NCBI RefSeq assembly: GCF_001347015.1
Contig: NZ_CFGI01000003.1
Span: 124,001 to 188,000, forward strand
DNA length: 64,000 nucleotides
Source: Streptococcus pneumoniae
GTDB taxonomy: Bacteria; Bacillota; Bacilli; Lactobacillales; Streptococcaceae
Reading direction: 5' to 3'
This document shows, in pieces, positions 48,782 to 58,507 of the stretch. The translations under genes and the position numbers were made by a program. The stretch's first letter is position 1. Each line of letters starts with the position of its first letter. The notes under the pieces were generated by a model that ran no database searches, had not been told where the DNA came from, and was given only the letters and a program-made list of their open reading frames with translations.

Positions 48782-50107
48782 ATGCGAATTGGTTTATTTA
48801 CAGATACCTATTTTCCTCAGGTTTCAGGTGTTGCGACCAGTATTCGAACCTTGAAAACAGAACTTGAAAAGCAGGGACATGCTGTTTTTATCTTTACGAC
48901 GACAGATAAGGATGTCAATCGCTATGAAGATTGGCAAATTATCCGCATTCCAAGTGTTCCATTCTTTGCTTTTAAGGATCGCCGCTTTGCCTATCGAGGC
49001 TTTAGCAAGGCACTTGAAATTGCCAAGCAGTATCAGCTAGATATTATCCATACTCAGACAGAATTTTCTTTAGGCTTGTTGGGGATTTGGATTGCGCGTG
49101 AATTGAAGATTCCAGTCATCCATACCTATCACACCCAGTATGAAGACTATGTGCATTATATTGCCAAGGGTTTGCTGATTCGTCCTAGCATGGTCAAGTA
49201 TCTTGTCAGAGGTTTCCTGCACGATGTGGATGGGGTTATTTGTCCTAGTGAGATTGTCCGTGACTTGCTATCTGACTATAAGGTTAAGGTTGAAAAGCGG
49301 GTCATTCCGACTGGGATTGAATTAGCCAAGTTTGAGCGTCCGGAAATCAAGCAAGAAAATCTGAAAGAACTGCGTAGTAAACTAGGGATTCAAGATGGTG
49401 AAAAGATGTTGCTGAGTCTTTCGAGAATTTCCTATGAAAAAAATATTCAAGCAGTTTTAGCAGCTTTTGCAGAAGTTCTGAAAGAAGAAGACAAGGTTAA
49501 ACTGGTGGTAGCTGGGGACGGTCCTTATCTGGATGACCTCAAAGAGCAGGCCCAGAAACTAGAGATTCAAGACTTTGTTATCTTTACAGGTATGATTGCT
49601 CCTAGTGAGACAGCTCTTTACTATAAGGCGGCGGATTTCTTCATCTCGGCCTCGACAAGCGAAACGCAAGGCTTGACCTACTTGGAAAGTTTGGCCAGTG
49701 GAACACCTGTCATTGCTCACGGAAATCCTTATCTGGACAATCTTATCAGTGATAAAATGTTTGGAACCTTGTATTACGGTGAACATGATTTGGCTGGAGC
49801 TATTCTGGAGGCCCTGATTGCAACGCCAGATATGAATGAGCATACCTTATCAGAGAAATTGTACGAGATTTCAGCCGAGAACTTTGGGAAACGAGTGCAT
49901 GAGTTTTATCTGGATGCCATAATTTCAAATAACTTCCAGAAAGATTTAGCAAAAGATGATACGGTCAGTCAGCGTATCTTTAAGACAGTTTTGTATCTTC
50001 CGCAAAAGGTGGTCTCTGTACCAGTAAAAGGCTCTAGACGCATGCTGAAGGCTTCAAAAACACAGTTGATCAGCATAAGAGATTATTGGAAAGACCATGA
50101 AGAATAG
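48782..50107 (+). CDS. Diacylglycerol glucosyltransferase (monoglucosyl-diacylglycerol synthase type)
   Basis: 441 aa GT4 enzyme. The N-terminal GLFTDTYFPQVSGVATSIRT (about 3-22) and HTYHTQYEDYVHYI blocks are typical of lipid glucosyltransferases; the nucleotide site is LSLSRISYEKNIQAVLAAF and the retaining E-x7-E motif is STSETQGLTYLESLASGTPV, here in the 20-residue core. A basic C-terminal tail (KGSRRMLKASKTQ) may bind anionic membrane. It lies 15 bases after cpoA and would make the substrate that CpoA extends. Confidence 0.88.
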   Translation: MRIGLFTDTYFPQVSGVATSIRTLKTELEKQGHAVFIFTTTDKDVNRYEDWQIIRIPSVPFFAFKDRRFAYRGFSKALEIAKQYQLDIIHTQTEFSLGLLGIWIARELKIPVIHTYHTQYEDYVHYIAKGLLIRPSMVKYLVRGFLHDVDGVICPSEIVRDLLSDYKVKVEKRVIPTGIELAKFERPEIKQENLKELRSKLGIQDGEKMLLSLSRISYEKNIQAVLAAFAEVLKEEDKVKLVVAGDGPYLDDLKEQAQKLEIQDFVIFTGMIAPSETALYYKAADFFISASTSETQGLTYLESLASGTPVIAHGNPYLDNLISDKMFGTLYYGEHDLAGAILEALIATPDMNEHTLSEKLYEISAENFGKRVHEFYLDAIISNNFQKDLAKDDTVSQRIFKTVLYLPQKVVSVPVKGSRRMLKASKTQLISIRDYWKDHEE

Positions 50108-50121
50108 AAAGAGGAACAGCT

Positions 50122-50313
50122 ATGAAAAAACAATTAATGAGAAGTGGGCGTGACAAAAAGATTGCGGGTGTTTGTGCTGGAGTGGCCTATTACCTAGATA
50201 TGGATCCAACTATTGTTCGTGTAATATGGGGTGTTCTTGCATTTTGTTATGGGGCAGGAATTGTAGCTTATATCATTTTATGGATTATTGCGCCGGTAGC
50301 AAGTGACTATTGA
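50122..50313 (+). CDS. PspC-domain small membrane protein
   Basis: 63 aa. LMRSGRDKKIAGVCAGVAYY, DMDPTIVRVIWGVLAF and a C-terminal membrane helix form the PspC (phage-shock-protein C) domain in full. It follows the glucosyltransferase by 14 bases, with RBS AGAGGA. In Gram-positives such short PspC proteins are linked to envelope stress; here the position in a glycolipid operon supports a membrane role. It should not be confused with the pneumococcal choline-binding protein of the same name. Confidence 0.9.
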   Translation: MKKQLMRSGRDKKIAGVCAGVAYYLDMDPTIVRVIWGVLAFCYGAGIVAYIILWIIAPVASDY

Positions 50314-50371
50314 AAACTAGCTCAATTCATGCTAAGATAATAGAAAATAGAATGTAACGAAGGAGAAAAAA

Positions 50372-50506
50372 ATGGCATTTGGAGATAATGGAAATCGTAA
50401 AAAAACTATGTTTGAGAAAATAACCTTGTTTATCGTGATTATCATGCTAGTAGCAAGTTTATTGGGAATTTTTGCAACTGCAATTGGTGCCCTCAGTAAT
50501 CTATAA
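50372..50506 (+). CDS. Small DUF4044-type membrane protein
   Basis: 44 aa with RBS AAGGAG (50360-50365). The product starts MAFGDNGNRKKTMFEKITLF and continues as a single membrane helix (VIIMLVASLLGIFATAIGAL). It fits the short DUF4044 family found in lactic acid bacteria. Its function is unknown. It lies between the PspC gene and obg. Confidence 0.75.
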   Translation: MAFGDNGNRKKTMFEKITLFIVIIMLVASLLGIFATAIGALSNL

Positions 50507-50528
50507 AATAGATTCAAGAAAATTTAGT

Positions 50529-50554
50529 GACTGGGATTTCCCAGCCCTTTTTTA
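50529..50554 (+). terminator. Weak terminator before obg
   Basis: CTGGG pairs with CCCAG over 4 bases, followed by CCCTTTTTT. The short stem suggests partial read-through into obg. Confidence 0.5.
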
Positions 50555-50569
50555 AAGTGAGAAGAAATA

Positions 50570-51880
50570 ATGAGTATGTTTTTAGATACAGCCAAGATTA
50601 AGGTCAAGGCTGGTAATGGTGGTGATGGCATGGTTGCCTTTCGCCGTGAAAAATATGTCCCTAATGGTGGTCCTTGGGGTGGTGATGGTGGTCGTGGAGG
50701 AAATGTGGTCTTCGTTGTAGACGAAGGTTTGCGTACCTTGATGGATTTCCGCTACAATCGTCATTTCAAGGCTGATTCTGGGGAAAAAGGAATGACCAAA
50801 GGAATGCATGGACGTGGTGCTGAGAATCTTAGAGTTCGAGTGCCACAAGGTACGACTGTCCGTGATGCAGAGACTGGTAAGGTCTTGACAGATTTGATTG
50901 AACATGGTCAAGAATTTATCGTTGCCCACGGTGGTCGTGGTGGTCGTGGAAATATCCGCTTTGCGACACCAAAAAATCCTGCACCGGAAATCTCTGAAAA
51001 TGGAGAACCAGGTCAGGAACGTGAGTTACAATTGGAACTAAAAATCTTGGCAGATGTCGGTTTAGTAGGATTCCCATCTGTTGGGAAATCAACACTTTTA
51101 AGTGTTATTACCTCAGCTAAACCTAAAATTGGTGCCTACCACTTTACCACTATTGTGCCAAATCTAGGTATGGTTCGTACCCAATCAGGTGAATCCTTTG
51201 CAGTAGCCGACTTGCCAGGTTTGATTGAAGGGGCTAGTCAAGGTGTTGGTTTGGGAACTCAGTTCCTCCGTCACATCGAGCGTACACGTGTCATCCTTCA
51301 CATCATTGATATGTCAGCTAGCGAAGGACGTGATCCTTATGAGGACTACTTAGCTATCAATAAGGAGTTAGAGTCTTATAACCTCCGTCTCATGGAGCGT
51401 CCACAGATCATTGTAGCCAATAAGATGGACATGCCTGAGAGTCAAGAAAATCTTAAAGAATTTAAGAAAAAATTGGCTGAAAACTACGATGAATTTGAAG
51501 AGTTACCAGCTATCTTCCCAATTTCTGGTTTGACTAAGCAAGGTCTGGCAACGCTCTTGGATGCGACAGCTGAATTGTTAGACAAGACACCAGAATTCTT
51601 GCTCTATGATGAGTCAGATATGGAAGAAGAAGCATACTACGGCTTTGACGAGGAAGAGAAAGCCTTTGAAATTAGCCGTGATGACGATGCGACATGGGTG
51701 CTTTCTGGTGAAAAACTCATGAAACTCTTTAATATGACCAACTTTGATCGTGATGAATCTGTCATGAAATTTGCCCGTCAGTTACGTGGTATGGGGGTTG
51801 ATGAAGCTCTACGTGCGCGTGGTGCTAAAGATGGTGATTTGGTCCGCATTGGTAAATTTGAGTTTGAATTTGTAGACTAG
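50570..51880 (+). CDS. obg: GTPase ObgE/CgtA
   Basis: 436 aa. The glycine-rich Obg fold (1-158; [32 protein letters not shown]) is followed by a G domain with [12 protein letters not shown] (about 165), the FTTIVPN switch [14 protein letters not shown] and the Obg C-terminal OCT domain (about 345-436). It binds the 50S subunit and links growth state to ribosome assembly. RBS GAGAAG. A 52-aa gene follows 9 bases later. Confidence 0.97.
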   Translation: MSMFLDTAKIKVKAGNGGDGMVAFRREKYVPNGGPWGGDGGRGGNVVFVVDEGLRTLMDFRYNRHFKADSGEKGMTKGMHGRGAENLRVRVPQGTTVRDAETGKVLTDLIEHGQEFIVAHGGRGGRGNIRFATPKNPAPEISENGEPGQERELQLELKILADVGLVGFPSVGKSTLLSVITSAKPKIGAYHFTTIVPNLGMVRTQSGESFAVADLPGLIEGASQGVGLGTQFLRHIERTRVILHIIDMSASEGRDPYEDYLAINKELESYNLRLMERPQIIVANKMDMPESQENLKEFKKKLAENYDEFEELPAIFPISGLTKQGLATLLDATAELLDKTPEFLLYDESDMEEEAYYGFDEEEKAFEISRDDDATWVLSGEKLMKLFNMTNFDRDESVMKFARQLRGMGVDEALRARGAKDGDLVRIGKFEFEFVD

Positions 51881-51889
51881 GAGACTGGT

Positions 51890-52048
51890 ATGGGAGATAA
51901 ACCGATATCTTTCCGAGATGCGGATGGCAATTTTGTTTCCGCCGCAGACGTTTGGAATGAAAAGAAATTGGAAGAACTATTTAATCGTCTCAATCCAAAT
52001 CGTGCCTTGAGGTTGGCACGAACTAAAAAGGAAAATCCATCTCAGTAA
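51890..52048 (+). CDS. Small conserved-type protein downstream of obg
   Basis: 52 aa beginning MGDKPISFRDADGNFVSAAD and ending in a basic stretch (RALRLARTKKENPSQ), with start context AGGAGACTGGTATG. It is soluble and charged. It matches the short hypothetical protein that follows obg in pneumococcus; its function is unknown. Its stop is followed by a strong terminator, closing the core-gene block before the mobile element. Confidence 0.7.
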   Translation: MGDKPISFRDADGNFVSAADVWNEKKLEELFNRLNPNRALRLARTKKENPSQ

Positions 52049-52054
52049 AGAAGC

Positions 52055-52089
52055 TAAAAAATCCCGTGCCTCATCAGACACGGGATTTT
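52055..52089 (+). terminator. Terminator after the obg unit
   Basis: AAAATCCCGTG pairs with CACGGGATTTT across an 11-base loop. Confidence 0.85.
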
Positions 52090-52212
52090 GTGGTACGACG
52101 GGCATGTATAGCAAACTGAATCTGGAATAGCACAGCATATCTTCTAAAATATCGTTATAAATTGATTTGAATTTCAAAATTAAATTGTTTGATTCTTATT
52201 TCCAGCGTCAGA

Positions 52213-52346
52213 CTTAAAACGCTCTATCCCCAGACCGTTTTAATCCGCTACCTCACGATAGTCAGGCTTGGGAATCGCTTTTGGGTTCACCGGTAGCGGA
52301 TACCCACCGAGGACTTACACCTCAGATATACGACATGCGCGTCGTA
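52213..52346 (+). other. Hairpin-rich non-coding region upstream of prgI
   Basis: Successive inverted repeats: TTAAAACG (52214-52221) with CGTTTTAA (52236-52243), ATCCGCTACC (52243-52252) with GGTAGCGGAT (52292-52301), and TACGAC with GTCGTA (about 52329-52346). No protein is supported here. It could be a structured leader RNA, a regulatory DNA region or an oriT remnant. Confidence 0.45.
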
Positions 52347-52355
52347 CTTCAAACT

Positions 52356-52384
52356 GGACTGAGATTTTCATCTTAGTCCTTTTA
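52356..52384 (+). terminator. Terminator/attenuator just before prgI
   Basis: GGACTGAGAT pairs with ATCTTAGTCC over a 4-base loop (10 pairs, one G-T), followed by TTTTAT. It ends 22 bases before the prgI start. Confidence 0.7.
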
Positions 52385-52405
52385 TCAAAGAAGGAGCAAT
52401 TATTT

Positions 52406-52759
52406 ATGAATACACGTGTCTTTAAGGACATCTCAAAGGTACAACATAGGGTATGGCTGGGATTTACAACTAAACAGATTGTTTTTGTATTTCCAGCCAT
52501 CGCCCTAACCATTTTGGTATTGGGCTTGAACCTATTTTACTGGCAATTTGGGGATTGGTTTGTCTATGGTTTTGTTTTTAGCTTTACCATTCCACTCATG
52601 TTATTTGGTGTCTATCGCCCTAATGATTTACTATTTGAAATCTACCTCAAGTACCGATTTCATTATGAACTAACAGTACCAGATCGTACATTTACTGGAA
52701 GAAAAGGAGATCAACGTGAAAAAATTAAAACACTCAATGAAACCAAAGACCTCTTCTAA
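52406..52759 (+). CDS. PrgI-family conjugation membrane protein
   Basis: 117 aa from ATG 52406 after AAGGAG; an upstream in-frame extension to 52268 crosses hairpins and is rejected. MNTRVFKDISKVQHRVWLGF starts the PrgI domain, followed by two membrane helices (QIVFVFPAIALTILVLGLNLF and the FVYGFVFSFTIPLMLFGVY segment) and a polar tail. PrgI is a VirB3-like component beside the VirB4 ATPase in Gram-positive conjugation machines. It is the only intact transfer gene seen; its stop overlaps the virB4 start (TAATG). Confidence 0.88.
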   Translation: MNTRVFKDISKVQHRVWLGFTTKQIVFVFPAIALTILVLGLNLFYWQFGDWFVYGFVFSFTIPLMLFGVYRPNDLLFEIYLKYRFHYELTVPDRTFTGRKGDQREKIKTLNETKDLF

Positions 52760-54988
52760 TGACAAAAAGTAAAAGACTAAAACACAGAATCAGGAGATTA
52801 GACCTTCTACCGTAAATACGTTATCCTGTCAGGGACTTTTTCAAAATGGACTCATGCAGGTCAGTCCAAGTTTTTTCTCACAAACCTATCTCTTAGGAGA
52901 TGTCAATTATCAAACAGTTGGCTTAGACGATAAGGGAGCAATTGTTGAGAAAAATTCCGTAAGAGTATTCTCTAGCCCTTACAGGAAGATGGGTTTGATG
53001 CTTATCGTGATGAATTAAATCACATGATGAATGCCAACTTAGAGGCTGGTGAGAACAACTTTTCAGCCGTCAAGTTTCTTTCATTTGGCAAGAGCGACCA
53101 AACACCAAAACTAGCTTTTCGTTCTCTGCCACAAATTGGGGAATATTTCAAGAGTGGCTTTTTAGAGATTGATGTATCTCTTGGTCTGCTCGGTGGAGAG
53201 GAGCGAGTGAATGTCCTTGCGGAGATGTTACGAGGTGAAAATTATTTATCGTTCTCTTACAAGGATTTGTCCCTCTCAGGTCAATCCACCAAACACTTTA
53301 TTGCCCCAACCTACCTTTTCTTTAACCACAAGCATCATATTGAATTGGACGATCGATTATTACAGATTGTCTATGTTCGTGACTATGGTATGGAGCTAGG
53401 GGATAAATTTATTCGAGACTTAATGCAGTCAGATTTAGAAGTGATGATTAGCCTACATGCTAAAGGCTCTACTAAGTCTGAAACAATGACCAAGCTACGA
53501 ACTAAGAAGACCTTGATGGAATCGCAAAAGATTGGGGAACAACAAAAGATGGCACGGACAGGCATCTATTTGGAGAAGGTCGGCCATGTTCTTGAGAACA
53601 ACATCGATGAAGCTTAGGCTCTTCTTCAAACCATGACCCAAACAGGAGATAAACTGTTTGACACCGTATTTCTAATTGGCGTGCTGGCGGATACTGAAGA
53701 CCGACTCAAGCAGTCCCTTGATATTATCAAGCAAGTGGCTGGGTCTAATGATATGATTATCGATAACTTGACCTACATGCAAGAAGCTGCTTTTAATAGT
53801 CTCTTGCCATTTGGTAAGAACTATCTTGAAGGTGTCTCTCAGTCTCTATCGACTTCAAATATTGCCGTGAATGCACCTTGGACTTCCGTAGATATTCAGG
53901 ACAAGGGTGGGAAATTTTATGGCATTAATCAGATTTCAAGTAATATTATCAGTATTGACCGTGGCAAGTTAAGTACCCCGTCAGGTTTGATTTTAGGGAC
54001 TTCTGGAGCTGGAAAAGGGATGGCGACAAAACATGAAATCATCTTTACTAAGCTAAAGGAATCAGATAGTGATACTGAAATTATTATTGTTGACCCAGAA
54101 AATGAGTACAGTATTATCGGTCAAGCCTTTGGTGGGGAGAGTATTGATATTGCCCCAGATTCTACCACCTTCTTAAATGTCTTAGATCTATTTGATGAGA
54201 ATATGGATGAGGATCCGGTTAAGGTCAAGTCTGAATTTCTCTTGTCTTGGATTGGAAAGCTCTTGAACCGTAAAATGGATGGTCGTGAAAAGTCCTTGAT
54301 TGACCGTGTGACAATACTCACTTATAAGTATTTTGACAGACCGTCCTTGGTCGAATGGGTCTTTGTCTTAGCTCAACAACCTGAACAGGAAGCTAAGGAC
54401 TTGGCACTGGATATGGAACTCTATGTGGAAGGGTCGCTGGACATATTTTCACATCGGACCAATATTAAAACAGACAGTCATTTCCTGATTTACAATGTCA
54501 AAAAGCTAGGCGATGAATTAAAACAAATTGCCCTTATGGTTATCTTTGACCAGATTTGGAATCGTGTGGTGAAAAATCAAAAACTAGGGAAGAAGACCTG
54601 GATTTACTTTGATGAAATGCAGCTACTCTTATTGGACAAGCATGCCTCTGATTTCTTCTTCAAACTTTGGAGTCGTGTCCGTAAGTATGGTGCGATACCG
54701 ACAGGCATTACTCAAAATGTGGAGACACTTCCATTGGATGCCAACGGCAGACGCATTATTGCCAATAGCGAGTTCATGATTCTATTAAAACAGGCTAAGA
54801 GGGATCGAGAAGAATTGGTGCATATGCTTGGGCTTTCTAAAGAGCTGGAGAAGTACTTAATCAATCCTGAAAAAGGGGCAGGACTTATCAAGGCCGGTTC
54901 CACCGTTGTTCCTTTCAAGAATAAAATTCCACAACATACAAAGCCTTTTGACATCATGAGTACGGATCCTGAAAAAATGAGGACATGA
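52759..54988 (+). pseudogene. VirB4/TraE-like conjugation ATPase, disrupted
   Basis: The ATG at 52759 stops after 18 codons (TAA 52813). Codons for QVSPSFFSQTYLLGDVNYQT follow in a second frame, and from about 52965 the gene runs in a third frame, where TAG 52973-52975 and TAG 53615-53617 interrupt it. After the last stop the frame continues unbroken to 54988 with the P-loop GTSGAGKGMATKHE (near 54000), DPENEYSIIG and Walker B WIYFDEMQLLL. The VirB4 ATPase powers pilus assembly and substrate transfer. At least two frameshifts and three stops make a full product impossible, although the C-terminal 451 codons remain open. Confidence 0.9.
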
Positions 54989-54989
54989 G

Positions 54990-57791
54990 ATGAAAAAGGG
55001 TAAAAAGCTAGTCAAACAGGATAGGAAAAACTTTCGAAGCAACTTAAAATCAGCCCGAATGTATTATCGGAAAGAAGTTAGAGCCTTAAGACAGACTGTT
55101 CCTAATAATGGAAGATTTCGAAAATCAGCCAAAAATTCTCTGTTTCAGGGAAAGAAAACAGAGTTAAAAGTAAATCTACTCAGTAGCCAAAAGGAAGCAG
55201 AAGAGAAGTTTCTAAAGGAAATTACCTATGTTTCTCCTAGACTGTTGAAGGTAAAGGAAATCAAGAACTATCGACTTCCTCAAGCTCAAGAGCGTTTGCG
55301 GACGATAAGAAAACATTTGTCAGACGTGAAACTAAGTGAAAAGCACAAGGCAGTTAATCCCAAGTTTACTTTCCAAAAAGAAAAGTCTTCCTTGAAGCCT
55401 CGTTTTCAGTTTCACTAAGAAAAATCATTTGATCGACTAAGTACAGAAAAAGAAGTAAGTTCTGTCAAACGTGAGGTCAAACAACTCAAGAAAGTCCGAA
55501 AGTCTAAGAAAAACTCTACCAAAGTCAAAGTTGGATTAGGCTTAGCTGCATCTGAATCGCTTGACCTGGTAGCACAGGATGATGATTTAGATGGTCTAAG
55601 AACCTTAAAGTATACTAGCTTGAAAGCCAGATGCTATGGCAGGTTCACCTATCAAGCAGGTAAAGTGGCGGTGAAAAGTGGACAGACTGGTGTGCGGTTT
55701 ACCAAAACAAAATTTTCTTATGGAAAGGAACGATTCCAGAATTTCAAAAAGGGAAGAGGATTCATACGCCAGAAACCTCTTAAATCAAGAAGACGTTACC
55801 AGACTTTTTAAAGCATGCTAGAAAGCACAATCTAGCAGGAATTAAGGGGATTGTCCAATCCATTAAAGGAAGTCTGACCTTCTTTTCTGCAATTGTGGGA
55901 AATCCTTTGACTTGGATTGGCTCAGGCATTCTTTTGATACTCCTTTTGATGATGAGCTTTTTCATGAGTATTTCAGGAAGCAGTGTCATTCAACAAGATG
56001 AGGTAGAATTGAGTAAGAACTATACCCACATGACGTGGGAAGATACGGAATATACGAGAACCAACGAAAAGGGGATTACCTATTACACCAAGATTGATGA
56101 GGTCATGGTTTACATGAATCATCAATACCAATACTACAAGCTTGACGATTTCATGGAAACAGGTGGTGCGACCTACAAATAATTTCTCAGTCAAGTGTGG
56201 ACGAAGTTAAATGGTGGTGATTCTATTAAATCCATGTCTGACTTGTATAAAGAACATGCTTACAAGTTGTCTGAGGAGGACCAGGAAGAACTAAAGAAGT
56301 TGACCGAAGAAGGCAATTATCTAGCCCTTCAAGAATTGGACAATCCCTTTCAGGGACAGACTGATGAGAATAGCTTAAACATGACCTACCGATATGGTTA
56401 TGAGATCATTGATGAGAAACCAACGCTTCATTATCATATCATCTTAGAAGCAAAAGAAGGGCAAGTCATTGTGGCTACGATAGATGGCAATGTATCTCTT
56501 AATGGAGAGAACGTTATTTTGACCTCTGATAAGGGAGTGAATAAGACTAAACTAACCTTGTTTGGCATTCATTCAGGCAGAGTGAGTGAAAATCAACAAG
56601 TCTTGGCAGGAGATATTATTGGTCAGACCAAAGACGGAACGGGTCTAAAAGTCACTTATCAAAAGGTTAATGATGACATGGATAAGTTGGTCTATGTCAA
56701 TACAGCTTTCTACTTTCCAAAAGTAATCCAGGTTCAGACAACCATTCTTCTAACTATCGGTCAGTTTGGTGGCGATGAGTTCGAGAGAGCCAAGGCGATT
56801 TATGACTATCTCAAAAGCAAAGGTGCGACAAATCAAGCTATCGTAGCCATTTTAGGAAATTGGTCGGTAGAATCCTCTATTAATCCCAAGCGTGCGGAGG
56901 GCGCCTATCTATCTCCCACTATTGGTACGACAGACAGTTCGTGGGATGATGAGGGCTGGCTCTCGCTTAATGGTCCAACTATATACAATGGACTTTACCC
57001 AAATATTCTCAAACGTGGTTTAGGCTTAGGCCAATGGACAGATACCGCGGATGGGTCACGCAGACATACTTTATTGTTGGAATATGCCAAAGGAAAACAT
57101 CAAAAATAGTATGACTTAGGGATTACAACTGAATTTCATGTTGAATGGGGATAGTCCTTATTACACCAACTGGTTAAAGGACTTCTTCAAAAATCCAGGA
57201 AGTCCAGCTAGTCTTGCCCAACTCTTTCTCATTTACTGGAGAGGAAATAGTGGTGATAAACTACTTGAACGTCAGACACGGGCCAGTGAGTGGTATTACC
57301 AAATTGAAAAAGGCTTTAGTCAACCCAACGGTGGGACAGCACAAAGTGATCCAAAAGCACTTGAAGCTGTTCGAGGAGAACTATTTGAGAACTCTATTAC
57401 AGGAGGTGGTGACGGTATGGGATATGCTTACGGCCAATGTACTTGGGGAGTTGCAGCCCGTATCAACCAACTGGGTCTAAAACTCAAAGGTAAGAATGGA
57501 GAGAAGATTCCAATTATCAGTACCATGGGCAATGGCCAAGATTGGGTGCGTACAGCCACAAGTCTCGGTGGAGAGACAGGGACAAGTCCACAAGCAGGAG
57601 CTATTCTTTCCTTTGCGGGAGGAGGACATGGTACACCAACAGAATATGGACATGTGGCTTTTGTGGAGAAAGTCTACCCAGACGGTTCATTTCTTATCTC
57701 AGAAACCAACTACAATGATAATCCAAACTATACCTTACGTAAATTATCTGGAGTGGATAGTAGTTTGGGTTTTGCTTATACGACGAAATAA
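54990..57791 (+). pseudogene. Conjugation-associated peptidoglycan hydrolase (phage-type lysozyme plus CHAP), disrupted
   Basis: The 5' third encodes a very basic Lys/Arg-rich region (from 54990) with an in-frame TAA at 55416-55418 and open codons to 55811. A frameshift near 55800 (T-run) leads to a membrane helix (WIGSGILLILLLMMSFFMS). A stop follows at 56180-56182, then codons for a tail-tip lysozyme-like domain (GNWSVESSINPKRAEGAY, about 56860) ending at TAG 57107-57109, probably a former Trp codon. One more frameshift precedes the CHAP domain with YAYGQCTWGVAARIN (Cys) and EYGHVAFVEKVYPDGS (His). Intact homologues cut the wall for transfer. Confidence 0.88.
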
Positions 57792-57798
57792 AAAAGGA

Positions 57799-57892
57799 TA
57801 TGCTAACAATAATCGGATTTGTTAGCATATTATTTTCGTTTATCGTTGATTATTTTATAACAATGTGCTAACATTGTTATAAAGTGTTAGCA
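57799..57892 (+). promoter_or_regulatory. Paired inverted repeats upstream of abiEi (probable AbiEi operators)
   Basis: TATGCTAACA (57799-57808) with TGTTAGCATA (57820-57829), and TGCTAACA (57866-57873) with TGTTAGCA (57885-57892). Both pairs have 11-base spacers and the same half-site. Characterised AbiEi antitoxins repress their own operon by binding inverted repeats in this position; binding here is inferred. Confidence 0.7.
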
Positions 57893-57913
57893 TATTGTTT
57901 TGGAGGTGGTGAT

Positions 57914-58507
57914 ATGGATTTGTTAGAGAAACCCGTTTATAATTATATTAAAAATAATCATGGAGTAATAACTTTTCGTGATATGGAAGAGCTTAACTTT
58001 TCTTATCAGCAACTGAATAAATTAGTCTCAAAAGGGAAAGTGGAATCAATTGAAAGAGGTATCTATCATCTGCCAGATACCTATATCGATGACTATTTTA
58101 GTTTACAGTACCGTTTTCCAAAAGGAATTTATTCCTTAGAAACAGCACTTTGGTTATATGGTCTGTCCCTTACCATTCCATTTGAGCCTGTGATGACTTT
58201 TCCTTTCGGGACAAATACGAGGCCAATGAAAGAAGCTGGTGTCAAGCCAATTGTCGCTAGAAAGTATCATGAAATCGGTATGATTAAACTGGAGCGACAG
58301 GCTGGACAGTTTATCTCAGTATATGATATGGAACGAACATTAGTGGAGTGTTTGAGAACAGCTTACCATGTCGATATTCAAGTTATTGCTCCAGCTTTTC
58401 AAGCTTACTTCAAAAAAGAAGCTGTAGATTACAGTAAGTTGTATCACTATGCACAACTATTTAAAGTTACTGAAAAACTACAATCATATGTGGAGGTCTT
58501 GTCTTGA
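57914..58507 (+). CDS. abiEi: AbiEi-type antitoxin (type IV toxin-antitoxin, winged-helix repressor)
   Basis: 197 aa from ATG 57914 after GGAGG (57902-57906); an in-frame ATG at 57884 lies inside the operator and is rejected. The N-terminal winged helix (VITFRDMEELNFSYQQLNKL, then a basic SKGKVESIERGIYHLPD wing) is followed by the AbiEi C-terminal domain with YSLETALWLYGLS and the DMERTLVECLR segment. In this family the protein neutralises AbiEii without direct contact and represses the operon. It is complete. The stop overlaps the toxin start by 4 bases. Confidence 0.92.
   Translation: MDLLEKPVYNYIKNNHGVITFRDMEELNFSYQQLNKLVSKGKVESIERGIYHLPDTYIDDYFSLQYRFPKGIYSLETALWLYGLSLTIPFEPVMTFPFGTNTRPMKEAGVKPIVARKYHEIGMIKLERQAGQFISVYDMERTLVECLRTAYHVDIQVIAPAFQAYFKKEAVDYSKLYHYAQLFKVTEKLQSYVEVLS

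Noticed and set aside
52090-52200. Att site for the conjugative element
   Set aside because: I found no direct repeat to anything else in the window; the right end lies outside it.
57799-57829. Inverted repeat TATGCTAACA/TGTTAGCATA read as a terminator of the CHAP pseudogene
   Set aside because: The half-site recurs with the same spacing just before abiEi, so an operator fits better, though it may also end transcription.
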